Part shown: positions 1 to 8,764 of the stretch, one piece after another
Position numbering within the stretch: position 1 is the stretch's first letter
Layout: each line of letters opens with the position of its first letter
Origin: Pseudomonadota bacterium
Lineage (GTDB): Bacteria; Pseudomonadota; Gammaproteobacteria; Xanthomonadales; Xanthomonadaceae
DNA length: 64,000 bases
Assembly: GCA_018240435.1 (NCBI GenBank)
Contig: JAFEFT010000004.1
Span: 1,561-65,560 of the forward strand
Direction of reading: 5' to 3'
The notes under the pieces: generated by a model
What the model was told of the DNA's origin: nothing
The model's database searches: none
Seen by the model: the letters and a program-made list of their open reading frames with translations, nothing else
Made by a program: the position numbers and the translations under genes

Positions 1-72
1 AGTATCGTGCTGCGCAGGCGACCGGTCGTTCCATTCCAGTCAGACAAGCGCCACGCCGTTTCGGCATGTCGC

Positions 73-145
73 CGTCGTTCCCGCGAAAGCGGGAACCCAG
101 TGACGCGATCGACGTCACTGGATGCCCGCCTGCGCGGGCATGACG
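73..145. repeat. dispersed palindromic repeat (REP/MITE-like)
   Basis: Two imperfect inverted arms face each other. The left arm carries the hairpin CCCGCGAAAGCGGG and the right arm CCCGCCTGCGCGGG, with complementary outer ends around CCAGTGACG and CGTCACTGG. The design matches the short palindromic element (CGTCATTCCCGCGAAAGCGGG type) scattered through many proteobacterial chromosomes. It lies 12 bases past the stop codon of the M48 peptidase gene, so it may also help end that transcript. Family assignment is from memory of the consensus. Confidence 0.7.
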
Positions 146-157
146 AGCAAAAAAGGA

Positions 158-1309
158 TCATGGCTGCTTCTCCAGTTCGGCCAGATATTGCTCGACGAAG
201 GCGCGATCCTCCGCTTGCGGCGCGAGCTGCAAGTAGCGTCGCAGGGCGTCGATGGCGGCGGCGCGCTGGCCGGATTGGCGCAGGTCCAACCCGTATTCGC
301 GCCACGCAGCCGCTGGCGCGTCGGCATGCGCAATCGCCTGCCGGTACAGGTCGCTGGCGCGCGCGGCATCGCCGTCGCTGCGGCGCTGGCGATAGGCTTG
401 CGCGAGGTAAAAATCCAGGGTGCCGGCGCTGTCGTCGGGGGCGCCGTCGCGCAGGTCGGTGATGAGCTGGATCGAGCTGTCGTACGTTCGCCGCGCCAGT
501 TCTTCGTCGAGCCAGTGCGCGAGAAACGGCCGCATCGCGGCCGCGTAGGCTGCGCGGCCATCCTGCCATGCGCGGGGTGTCACCTGCGCAGCGGCGGCGC
601 GCACATCCTGCAAGCGTTCGGCGGTCTTGGGGTGGCTGGCGAAGATCGTGAAATGCGACGAGTGGCTGGCCTTTTCCTCGGCCAACATCCGCGTCCAGAG
701 TCGCACTGCGGCTTGCGGGTCGTAATCGTGCGCGGTGGCTGTCTGGAAGCCGTCGCGGTCGGCCTGGCGCTCGAAGTCGCGCGAATACTGGAACAAGCTG
801 GCCATGCCCACGACCTGCGCCAAGCCGCCGACCAGCCCGCCGCCGACACCGAAACTCGTGAACACCGCCGACGTGTGCTTGGCCTGATTCCAGAATTGCA
901 ATCCGTGCCGCAGCCGGTAATGCGTGAACTCGTGGCCGAGTACGAACGCCAATTCAGCCTCGTCGTGCATGCGCAGCAGTGCACCGGTGAACACCAGCAC
1001 CATGCCGTTGGGCGCCATCTGCGCGTTGAACTGCGGCACATCGACGATGTACAGGCGCAAGTCGCGGCAGTAATCACCGGTGATCGCGCACAGCACGCGC
1101 TGCACGCAGGCATTGAGTTGCGGATCGCGGACGCGCAGCGGCGAGCGCGCGATATCCTTCTCGGCCTGATCCATGCCGTACCACAGCTCGGCCTCGGTGG
1201 TGCCGGCGGCAGGGCGTTCGCCCGGCTGCAATGGCGGCGGCGGCGCGGCGAAGGCGGGCAGGGCAGCGAGCAGCAGTGCACACGCGGTGGCACGCCAGCG
1301 CGAAGTCAC
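158..1309 (-). CDS. M48 family metallopeptidase with C-terminal TPR region
   Basis: A 383-residue exported zinc peptidase. An N-terminal signal peptide (hydrophobic ALLLAALPAFA at about residues 11-21) precedes the M48 domain. The zinc site is seen as HEFTH at residues 126-130, with the third ligand in FERQAD near residue 180. The last 120 residues form helical TPR-like repeats, as in BepA/LoiP-type periplasmic proteases that act on envelope proteins. The GTG start overlaps the stop of the upstream exported-protein gene (GTGA), so the two are translationally coupled and probably work together. The precise substrate cannot be told from sequence. Confidence 0.85.
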   Translation of the reverse strand: MTSRWRATACALLLAALPAFAAPPPPLQPGERPAAGTTEAELWYGMDQAEKDIARSPLRVRDPQLNACVQRVLCAITGDYCRDLRLYIVDVPQFNAQMAPNGMVLVFTGALLRMHDEAELAFVLGHEFTHYRLRHGLQFWNQAKHTSAVFTSFGVGGGLVGGLAQVVGMASLFQYSRDFERQADRDGFQTATAHDYDPQAAVRLWTRMLAEEKASHSSHFTIFASHPKTAERLQDVRAAAAQVTPRAWQDGRAAYAAAMRPFLAHWLDEELARRTYDSSIQLITDLRDGAPDDSAGTLDFYLAQAYRQRRSDGDAARASDLYRQAIAHADAPAAAWREYGLDLRQSGQRAAAIDALRRYLQLAPQAEDRAFVEQYLAELEKQP

Positions 1310-2064
1310 AACGGCAAATCCTTGAGCATCTGCGCCACCGTCGCCTGCGCGCCGTCGGCGCTGCGCAGGTCGCCACTCTGCCGCTGCATCAGGTTGAACC
1401 ACACCACCTTGCCGTTGCGCAGGTCGACCAGCGTCGCCACGCCGATCTGGCGGCCGCCGCCGATGTCGGCAAACCCACCCATCGCCGCGCCGGCGATGAT
1501 ACCGAGCACGCGCAAGGTCTTTCGCCCCTCGCTGGCGTAACTGTCGCGGATGTAGGTGAACAGCGCATAGTCGGCGCCGGTGGCCTGGCGCAACTCGGAC
1601 ACACCCGGCCCGAGCGACCAATCCAGCCGCGGCTTGCCGGTGGCCGGATCCTTCTTCGTCGCCAGCGCGCTGTAGGGTTGCGAATACTGGGCGATGCTCA
1701 GCGCAACGGCCTGGTTGAGCAGCAATATCTGGCCCAGATGCGAGGCCGAGTCGAGGTCGACCGGAACGCGAAAATCCGCCCGTGTGGCGACATGACGCGC
1801 ATCGAGCAGGGCATGCACGGCTTGCGGATACAGCGCGCGCGCCGCTTTCGACCATTCCTTGCGCGGCTCGCTCAGGCCACCGGCGGTGAGCAACGACAGC
1901 TCGATATCCGGCTGCACGATGACGATGCTGCCTTCGACTTTCAGCGCACGCCCCTGCGCATCGGTGGCGGTGCGCACCTGTGCCGTCGCGGTGGCAACCC
2001 ACGCACTCGCGAGCAAGGCCAGGCATGCGAAGGCGAACACATTCTGCAAGTGGCGCGCGTGCAT
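1306..2064 (-). CDS. conserved exported protein of unknown function
   Basis: About 252 residues with a clear signal peptide at residues 1-29 (hydrophobic core AFACLALLASAW, cleavage after ATATA). I do not recognise a named domain. A glycine-rich stretch (GIIAGAAMGGF near residue 190) and the ending DLRNGKVVWFN resemble periplasmic proteins that scaffold lipoproteins or porins, but that is only a resemblance. It is the first gene of a two-gene unit with the M48 peptidase. An in-frame ATG 51 bases upstream (2115) would add an arginine-rich extension; I chose 2064 because it gives a standard signal peptide. Confidence 0.65.
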   Translation of the reverse strand: MHARHLQNVFAFACLALLASAWVATATAQVRTATDAQGRALKVEGSIVIVQPDIELSLLTAGGLSEPRKEWSKAARALYPQAVHALLDARHVATRADFRVPVDLDSASHLGQILLLNQAVALSIAQYSQPYSALATKKDPATGKPRLDWSLGPGVSELRQATGADYALFTYIRDSYASEGRKTLRVLGIIAGAAMGGFADIGGGRQIGVATLVDLRNGKVVWFNLMQRQSGDLRSADGAQATVAQMLKDLPL

Positions 2065-2117
2065 GCGCCGGCGCGCAGGCGAGGGCAGGCTGGGGCGGTC
2101 GCGGGAAGTCGTCATGG

Positions 2118-2123
2118 TAGAAT
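2118..2123 (+). promoter_or_regulatory. candidate extended -10 promoter element
   Basis: TGGTAGAAT reads as an extended -10 (TG, one base, TAGAAT) about 48 bases before the ATG of the aminotransferase gene. No good -35 is seen, as is common with extended -10 promoters. The site lies in the divergent region with the exported-protein gene. Confidence 0.35.
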
Positions 2124-2170
2124 CATGGACGTTTTCACTCCGCAATTCACCCGCACTATCGAGGTTTCCG

Positions 2171-3370
2171 ATGCTCAAACTCGCCGCGCGTGTCGGCCGT
2201 GCCAAGCCGAGCGCGATCATGGTCGTCGCCGAAAAAGCCAAGCGACTGAAGGCCGAAGGCCGCGACATCGTCAGCTTCTCCATCGGCGTGCCCAACTTCC
2301 TGCCCGGCGCGCATGTGTACGAGGCGGCGCGCAAGGCGCTCGACCACGATAGCGGCCAGTACGGATCCAACCGTGGCAGCGATGCGCTGCTCGATGCCTT
2401 CGTCGCGCACATGGCGCAGGTCGGCATGACTGGCTATACGCGCAAGAACTGCGCGGTCGGCATCGGCGCCAAGGGCGTGCTCTACAATTTGATGGAAGTG
2501 CTGCTCGACGAAGGCGACACCATCGCCTTCCCGACGCCGTACTGGACCAGCTACATGGACATCGCCGAGATTCTCGGCGCGAAAGTGCGATTGCTGCCAT
2601 GCCCGGCGACGCAGGACTACAAGCTCACCCCGGCCCAGCTCGATGCGGCACTGGCGGACAAGCCCAAAGTGTTTTTGTTCAACAATCCGTCCAACCCCAC
2701 CGGCATGGTCTATTCGCGCGACGAGATCGCCGCGCTGGCCGAGGTGCTGGTCAAGCACCCGGACACCTGGATCATCACCGACGACATCTACAACCGCATG
2801 GTGTTCGACGGCATCGGCTATCACAACTTCGTGATGGTCAAGCCCGAGTTGCGCGAGCGGGTGATCTTCATGGATTCGTGCTCGAAAACCTACGGCATGC
2901 CGGGCTGGCGGATCGGCTTCGTCGCCGCGCCGGAAGTCGTCGCCAACGCGGTGGTGACGATGAACTCCAACCACATCACCAACCTGCCCGAAGTCACCAC
3001 TGCCGCCGCGCTCGCCGCGCTCGCCGGGCCGCAGGACGTGCCGCAGCAGAAGAACCGCGAATTCCAGGAGCGCCGCGACCGCGTGGTGGCGGCGATGCGC
3101 GCCATCCCCGGCGTGGTCTGCCCGCAGCCGCAAGGTGCGTTCTACGTGTTCCCGGACATTTCCTGCGCGTTCGGCAAGAAGCACGGCGACACCGTCATCG
3201 GCAACGACGTCGACCTGTGCAACGCCCTGCTCGACGCCAAGGGCGTGGCCTGCGTGCCGGGCGTGGCCTTCGGCGAGCCGCGCGCGCTGCGCATCAGCTA
3301 CACCTGCCCGGCCCACCAGCTCGATGATGGCCTGCGCCGGGTGCAGGAGTTTTTTGCCGAGCTGAAGTAA
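2171..3370 (+). CDS. aspartate aminotransferase family (PLP fold type I)
   Basis: A 399-residue class I/II aminotransferase. The substrate and cofactor motifs are in order: the NNPSNPTG loop near residue 171, DDIYNRM near 204, the PLP-binding lysine K239 in SCSKTYGMPGWRIG, and the carboxylate-binding arginine in LRISY near the C-terminus. The architecture is that of bacterial aspartate aminotransferases (subgroup Ib), which exchange amino groups between aspartate and 2-oxoglutarate. It is followed by malate dehydrogenase, which consumes the resulting oxaloacetate, so the pairing is metabolically sensible. The exact substrate range (aspartate, aromatic amino acids, prephenate) is not settled by sequence. 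Confidence 0.85.
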   Translation: MLKLAARVGRAKPSAIMVVAEKAKRLKAEGRDIVSFSIGVPNFLPGAHVYEAARKALDHDSGQYGSNRGSDALLDAFVAHMAQVGMTGYTRKNCAVGIGAKGVLYNLMEVLLDEGDTIAFPTPYWTSYMDIAEILGAKVRLLPCPATQDYKLTPAQLDAALADKPKVFLFNNPSNPTGMVYSRDEIAALAEVLVKHPDTWIITDDIYNRMVFDGIGYHNFVMVKPELRERVIFMDSCSKTYGMPGWRIGFVAAPEVVANAVVTMNSNHITNLPEVTTAAALAALAGPQDVPQQKNREFQERRDRVVAAMRAIPGVVCPQPQGAFYVFPDISCAFGKKHGDTVIGNDVDLCNALLDAKGVACVPGVAFGEPRALRISYTCPAHQLDDGLRRVQEFFAELK

Positions 3371-3373
3371 GCC

Positions 3374-3525
3374 GGGAATGGTGAATCGTGAATCGTGAAT
3401 CGGAAAAGCGAAAACGTTTGCCGGTAATCGCGGATCACGCGCCAGTTCGCCCAAGCTGACGGCCCAGCAACTACCGCAGATCGTTTCTGCTTCTCACCAT
3501 TCACGATTCACCATTCACGACTCAC
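3374..3525. repeat. heptamer repeat arrays in inverted arms
   Basis: Three back-to-back copies of GTGAATC (3381-3401), preceded by the variant GGGAATG, are mirrored after a spacer of about 95 bases by four heptamers in the opposite orientation (CATTCAC, GATTCAC, CATTCAC, GACTCAC at 3498-3525). The two arms could pair into a long hairpin between the aminotransferase and malate dehydrogenase genes. Similar GATTCAC strings are dispersed in Xanthomonadaceae genomes. The right arm ends 12 bases before the mdh ATG, so it may affect mdh translation. Confidence 0.7.
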
Positions 3526-3537
3526 GGAGTTCAACCC

Positions 3538-4524
3538 ATGAAATCCCCCGTTCGCGTTGCAGTCACCGGCGCCGCCGGCCAGATCGGTTACGCCCTGCTG
3601 TTCCGCATCGCCGCCGGCGACATGCTCGGCCCCGACCAGCCGGTGATCTTGCATTTGCTGGAAATCACTCCGGCGCTGGGCGCGCTGCAAGGCGTGGTGA
3701 TGGAACTCAACGACTGCGCCTTCCCGACCCTGCACGGCGTGGTCGCCACCGACGATGCCAATGTCGCCTTCAAGGATGTGGATTACGCGCTGCTGGTCGG
3801 CGCCCGCCCGCGCGGCCCGGGTATGGAGCGCAAAGATCTGCTCGAAGCCAACGGTGCCATCTTCGGGCCGCAGGGCAAGGCGCTCAATGCGCACGCCAAG
3901 CGTGATGTGAAGGTGCTGGTGGTCGGCAATCCGGCCAATACCAATTCGCTGATCGCCCAGCAAAACGCGCCCGACCTCGATCCGCGCTGCTTCACCGCGA
4001 TGGTGCGGCTGGACCACAACCGCGCCATCAGCCAGCTCGCCGAGAAGACCGGCGCGCTCAATACCGACATCCGCAAGGTGGTGATCTGGGGCAATCATTC
4101 CTCGACCCAGTATCCCGACCTGCACCACGCCACCGTCAAGGGCGCGCCGGCGATGGGACTGATCGACGCGAACTGGTACGAAACCACGTTCATCCCCACC
4201 GTGCAGCAGCGTGGCGCGGCGATCATCAAGGCGCGCGGCGCATCGTCGGCGGCCTCGGCCGCGTCGGCCGCGATCGACCACATGCGCTCGTGGGCGCTGG
4301 GCACCGCCGAGGGCGACTGGGTGTCGATGGGCGTGCCCGCCGACGGCAGCTACGGCATCGCCCCGGGCGTGATCTACGGCTACCCCTGCGTGTGTCGCGA
4401 CGGCAAGTACGAAATCGTCCAGGGCCTGGAGATCAACGCCTTCTCGCGCGCCCGCATGGACGCCACCGACAAGGAGCTGCGCGAGGAACGCGCGGGCGTC
4501 GAGCACCTGTTCGCGAAAGCCTGA
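3538..4524 (+). CDS. mdh: malate dehydrogenase
   Basis: A 328-residue cytosolic TCA-cycle enzyme interconverting malate and oxaloacetate with NAD. The N-terminal nucleotide-binding loop is [11 protein letters not shown] at residues 11-21. The substrate-binding arginines lie in [14 protein letters not shown] and VRLDHNRA, and the catalytic histidine is in [13 protein letters not shown] near residue 187. The length fits the roughly 328-residue bacterial class of MDH. The gene stands downstream of the aminotransferase and is separated from it by the heptamer repeat. The start is fixed by the family N-terminus. Confidence 0.95.
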   Translation: MKSPVRVAVTGAAGQIGYALLFRIAAGDMLGPDQPVILHLLEITPALGALQGVVMELNDCAFPTLHGVVATDDANVAFKDVDYALLVGARPRGPGMERKDLLEANGAIFGPQGKALNAHAKRDVKVLVVGNPANTNSLIAQQNAPDLDPRCFTAMVRLDHNRAISQLAEKTGALNTDIRKVVIWGNHSSTQYPDLHHATVKGAPAMGLIDANWYETTFIPTVQQRGAAIIKARGASSAASAASAAIDHMRSWALGTAEGDWVSMGVPADGSYGIAPGVIYGYPCVCRDGKYEIVQGLEINAFSRARMDATDKELREERAGVEHLFAKA

Positions 4525-4990
4525 CCGACGGCGAATCCTTGCGTAGACAGGTGCCTTGACGCTCTCGTCGCCAGCGCCCAGACTCATTGCATGATCGCGT
4601 CCACACCCGTCCGGCGACCTAGCATCAGCGCCACCTCGCCGTCGTCACGCGGGCCGGAATCGGCCCGCGAGCGGGTGTTGCGCGCGCTCGAACTCGGCCG
4701 GCGCGGGCAGATCCTGCGCAGGCTTGGCGAAGATGCTCGATCCAGCCGCATCGCTCGCCCTCGCTGAAATAGTCGCCCACGCGGCTGTTGGCGTGTAACC
4801 CGGAAGCCGATCGGGCCGCGATCCGCGCGATCGCGGCACCGTTCGATCGCGGTGGAAAGCTGGATTCGTTGATCGGACAGGCGCAAGCGCTGCGAGGCAA
4901 GCGATGACACGATGCCGGTGATCGTGACCCCGCTGGCGCGTTCCAGGCAACCGTTGAGTCCCGGCGGGTGGGTCGGGCCATGAACGTTCG
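4525..4990. other. gene-poor gap, possible degraded coding remnant
   Basis: Between the mdh stop and the tamB stop lie 466 bases with no convincing gene. On the plus strand a 58-codon frame from 4591 (MIASTPVRR...) has no family resemblance. On the minus strand two adjacent frames carry protein-like fragments that switch frame (for example GDYFSEGERCGWIE near 4750-4790), as expected of an eroded gene. I could not identify the parent family. Confidence 0.3.
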
Positions 4991-7900
4991 CTACTTCTCG
5001 ATCCGCCAATTGATCGACGCGCGCTGTTCCTTCGCCGATTCGATGGTGATGTCGAAGCCGCGGCGCAGCAGGTATTTGAGGGTGAGCACTTCGCCGGTGC
5101 CGGCCAGCGCCACGCCGTAACTGACGAACAATCGCGGCGAGAGATATTTGCCGACGGTGAAAGCTTCGCCGCCGAGCGCGCGCGATTGGCTCACGCCGGC
5201 GGCATCCAGGCCCAGACGAGCGCCGATCTGCTGCGCCAGCAGGTTGCTGCCGACCGACAGCGCGGCCGAGGCGGCGCTGATCTGGCGGGTATCGTCGGCG
5301 TTGGCCGATTGCAATGGGCGGCCGATCACCAGATAGGCCAGCGCATTGGTCGGATCCATCGCCGGCGTCGAGACGATTTGCGTTTGTGGGCGGCGCGCGG
5401 TTCTGCGCACCTGCACGCCGACGGTGACATCGTCGAATTGCCGTTGCGCGAGCACGTCCAGCGCCGGGTTGTCGAAGCTGCCGCCGCTGTAGGTCAGGCG
5501 GCCGCGTTCGATGTCCAGTTGCTGGCCGTAAGCGGCGTAACGGCCGCCGACGTCGAGGGTGCCGTTGGCGGTCATCGCGCCGCCCGGTGGCTGCCGCACC
5601 CGCAGCGCGCCGCCGAGGCTGCCGTCGAGACCGAAGCCCTTGAGCTTCACGTCCTTGCCCAGCGCCAGTTGCAGGTCGACTGCGACTTTGATCGGGTTGC
5701 CGCTGCGCAGGCCATCGCGGGGATCGAGCACCACCACGTCGGGCGATGGCGTGACGGTGCTGTCGAGACGCTCCAGATCGATCTTCGCCGCCGGCACATC
5801 GACCTTGCCCGTCACCGACAAGACACCGCCGCCATATCCGAGCCGCAGATCGGGCGAGGCGATGACCTGCAACTCCGGCGTGTCGGCGATGCGCACCGTG
5901 TCGCCCTTGAGTGTCACCGTCAGCGGTGCATCGAGATCGTTCCAGCGCCCGCCACCGCCGATCCGCAAGCTGCCATCGCCAGAGCGCAGCACGCCGTCGA
6001 TGTTCGCCGTGCCGTCGGCCGCGGCGTCGATGCCGACACGGCCATCACGCAGGGTGATGCCCAGCGCCGGCAATTCGGCCTGGAAGTCCGAAAGTTGCAA
6101 GTGCCCGCTGATCGTCGGCTGCGCCAGAGTGCCGCCGAAGGCGAGATGGCCGACGAAGCGGCCCTTGGGTGCAGCCAGGTCGGTCGAGAACAATTCCAGC
6201 CAGGTGATGTCGCGCAGATCGAGCGCGAGATCGCCTTGCAGCGGCGCGGTGTGCGACAGGCCGGTGCTCAGGTTCGCCTGCACGGTGCCACCGGCGCTCA
6301 GCGCGGCGTGCAGACTCGCCTGCACGCGTTCGCCGGCGAGCGTGATGCGTGCGTCGAGGCCGGAGTAGCCGAGCAGGGGGCGATCCATGCGCGGCTGGGT
6401 TTCGAGGCCGCCCGCGGCGGAAGTGATTTGCGCGTGACCGCTCCAGCCGCCGCGCGCGGCGGGCGCGATCTGTGCGTCGGCCTCGACGGTGCCGTAGCCG
6501 TGCATCGTCACGTCCGGGCGCGCCAACCACGGATCCAGCCACGCCAGCGGCAGGCCGCGCGCTTGCACGCTGGCCTGGCGCGGCCAGTCGGCGCTGGCGC
6601 AGACCGATGCCCCATCGGATTGCATGCACGTCGACGACAGGCGCACCGCGCCGCTGTCGTCGCGCTGGACGGTCGTGGGTGCCGCCAATGTCCATGCGGG
6701 CCCGCGCGTGGGCGCGAAGCGCAGCGCCGCGACGCGCGCGTTCCATGCGCGCTGGCCGCGTTCGCCGGCCGCGCTCAACTCCAGTGTGCCGAGAGAACCG
6801 CTCGCCTGCGCGTTCAGGCGCGGGCGTTGCGTCGTGCCGGATAGTTGTGCATGCAGATTTTGCAGGGCGGAAATTCCGGCGATGCCGGTCGCGTCCACTC
6901 GAATCGTGCCATCGCCACCATTGCTCGCGAGGTGTCCGGCGAGCGCCAACTTCGCCGCGCCGTAGTCCTGCCAGCGCAAATCCTCGCCGCTGAGGGTTGC
7001 GCTGACGGCGGGCAAGGGCAGCGCACCGCGCACCGTGACATCGCCGGCGATGCGGCCGCGCGCATTCGGCACCAGATCGTCCAATCGCAGCGGATCGAAG
7101 CGTGCAGTGGCATCGAAGGTGGAGCCGAACGACCCCTTCGCGACGATGTGGCTGCCGCCGATGCGCAGATCGGCATCGACCGTGCCTTTGTCGCGCAGCC
7201 AGTCGACGCGGCCGCCGCCGGCGAGCGTGCGACCGCGCAACGTTCCTGCCAGGCCGTCGACGCTCGCGTGCAGCGCCAGCCCCGCCTGTGCATCGTCGCT
7301 GCCGTTGCCTTGCACGCGGCCGCTCATCCTGCCCTCGTAGCCAGGCGCGAAATAGCCCGGATCGAAGCGATCCAGGGCGACGTCGAGCTTCCACTGCAGA
7401 CGCGGCCGCCACGCGAGTTCGCCATGGCCTTGCAGGCTGCCGGCGGGGGTGCGTGCATCGACGCGCCCGATGCGTGCATGCCCCTGATCGCCGCGCACGA
7501 CAAGTGAGACGGTGGCGTTCTGGCCGCCGCGCAGCAGATCGAGCGTGCCGGCGCTCGACCACTCATCGAGGGTTCCATTCACCTTCAGATCGCCGCCGGC
7601 CTGCACCGGCTCGGTGTTCGCATCGGCGCGCCAGCGCAAGCCATCGCCGCGCAGATCGACCGCGAGTGTCGGTGAATCGGGTCGAAAATCCAGACGGCCG
7701 CGCAGTTGCACGCGACCATCGAGCAGGCGCACCACGAGGGGTTGAACATCGAGCACGCCGTCGGCGTAGGCGATCTGCGAGGGCGCGATCAGGATGCGTT
7801 GCGCTGCCTGCGCGATGCCGCCGCTGATGCGCGCGCGGCCACCGGTGCCGCTGGCGTCGAGCGCGAGCGTCCATGGCGGCGCGTCGTTGCTCGTCGCGGC

Positions 7901-8764
7901 GATTGCGGCGAATGCGCGTGGATCGAAACGGTCGGCGCGCAATGCCAGCGACCAGTCGGGGATGCGCCGTCCGTTGCCGAGCACCAGATGCGCGCGCAAA
8001 CGGCCGGGCGCGCTGCCGGCGATCGTCAGTTCGAAGCGATCGAGATCGCCGCCGGCGACGACTTGCACACGCGCAGGGGCGGGTGCGTCAGCCGGCGTGG
8101 ACCACGCGGCGCGCAGGCGCGTGGCATGGTTTCGCCGCGCATCCATCGCGCCGTCGATGCGCAGATCGCCACGATCGGTGTTCGCCGCGATCCGCGACAG
8201 CGCCATCTTCCCCGGCGCGAGCAGCACGCCGCCGCGCAGATCGGCAATGGCGACCAGCGGCGCGCCCGCACGCGAGATGCGCAGATCGTGCAGCGCAACG
8301 GCGCGCAGATCGAGCGTGAGCGGCAGATCGAATGTCGGCAGCACGTCCGGCCAGCGCGGCGGCGGCTGCGGCGTGTGGTCGACGGGCAGGTCGAGGGTGG
8401 CGGTGTCGACCGCCAGCGCATCGATCCGCACGCGACGTGCCAGCAACGGCACGATTGCCGTTTGCAGGCGCAGTGATTTCGCGGTGAAGGTCAGGCCGGA
8501 GTGATGAAAACGCAGATCGTGCAACGTCAGTGTGCCGGCAAGCACGCCGTCGGCACGCTGCCAGCCGAGTGCGCCGTCGGGCAGCGACCGCGCCGCGATC
8601 CGCAGCGCGGCATCGCGACCGCTGACGGTGAACAGCAGCCACGCGATGACGAGAGCAATGGTTACGACGCTGGCAGCTATCGCGAACGTCATCCGCCGCA
8701 ACCAGCGCCGTCGCACTGGCGGATATGCGGGATGTGCGTCGGATGCAGGCGGCGTCGCGCTCAC
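4991..8764 (-). CDS. tamB: translocation and assembly module subunit TamB
   Basis: A 1257-residue inner-membrane-anchored, periplasm-spanning protein, essentially the length of E. coli TamB. One N-terminal membrane anchor (about residues 27-47) is followed by long repeated beta-rich segments of the AsmA/TamB kind and a C-terminal TamB (DUF490) domain, with conserved-looking LSVGSNLLAQQIGARLG and an ending that repeats beta-strand motifs (YLSPRLFVSYG). With TamA it links inner and outer membrane for insertion of outer-membrane proteins and probably lipid transport. The GTG start at 8764 overlaps the tamA stop (GTGA), giving translational coupling. Confidence 0.92.
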   Translation of the reverse strand: MSATPPASDAHPAYPPVRRRWLRRMTFAIAASVVTIALVIAWLLFTVSGRDAALRIAARSLPDGALGWQRADGVLAGTLTLHDLRFHHSGLTFTAKSLRLQTAIVPLLARRVRIDALAVDTATLDLPVDHTPQPPPRWPDVLPTFDLPLTLDLRAVALHDLRISRAGAPLVAIADLRGGVLLAPGKMALSRIAANTDRGDLRIDGAMDARRNHATRLRAAWSTPADAPAPARVQVVAGGDLDRFELTIAGSAPGRLRAHLVLGNGRRIPDWSLALRADRFDPRAFAAIAATSNDAPPWTLALDASGTGGRARISGGIAQAAQRILIAPSQIAYADGVLDVQPLVVRLLDGRVQLRGRLDFRPDSPTLAVDLRGDGLRWRADANTEPVQAGGDLKVNGTLDEWSSAGTLDLLRGGQNATVSLVVRGDQGHARIGRVDARTPAGSLQGHGELAWRPRLQWKLDVALDRFDPGYFAPGYEGRMSGRVQGNGSDDAQAGLALHASVDGLAGTLRGRTLAGGGRVDWLRDKGTVDADLRIGGSHIVAKGSFGSTFDATARFDPLRLDDLVPNARGRIAGDVTVRGALPLPAVSATLSGEDLRWQDYGAAKLALAGHLASNGGDGTIRVDATGIAGISALQNLHAQLSGTTQRPRLNAQASGSLGTLELSAAGERGQRAWNARVAALRFAPTRGPAWTLAAPTTVQRDDSGAVRLSSTCMQSDGASVCASADWPRQASVQARGLPLAWLDPWLARPDVTMHGYGTVEADAQIAPAARGGWSGHAQITSAAGGLETQPRMDRPLLGYSGLDARITLAGERVQASLHAALSAGGTVQANLSTGLSHTAPLQGDLALDLRDITWLELFSTDLAAPKGRFVGHLAFGGTLAQPTISGHLQLSDFQAELPALGITLRDGRVGIDAAADGTANIDGVLRSGDGSLRIGGGGRWNDLDAPLTVTLKGDTVRIADTPELQVIASPDLRLGYGGGVLSVTGKVDVPAAKIDLERLDSTVTPSPDVVVLDPRDGLRSGNPIKVAVDLQLALGKDVKLKGFGLDGSLGGALRVRQPPGGAMTANGTLDVGGRYAAYGQQLDIERGRLTYSGGSFDNPALDVLAQRQFDDVTVGVQVRRTARRPQTQIVSTPAMDPTNALAYLVIGRPLQSANADDTRQISAASAALSVGSNLLAQQIGARLGLDAAGVSQSRALGGEAFTVGKYLSPRLFVSYGVALAGTGEVLTLKYLLRRGFDITIESAKEQRASINWRIEK

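Noticed and set aside
122..2352. Plus-strand frames opposite the M48 peptidase and exported-protein genes
   Set aside because: The minus strand carries a signal peptide and HEFTH zinc site; the plus frames show only composition-driven openness.
3374..3525. CRISPR-like array
   Set aside because: Units are 7 bases long and directly adjacent without unique spacers; no cas genes are present. It is a heptamer repeat.
4591..4767. 58-codon plus-strand gene after mdh
   Set aside because: No ribosome site, no family resemblance, and basic low-complexity content typical of chance frames.
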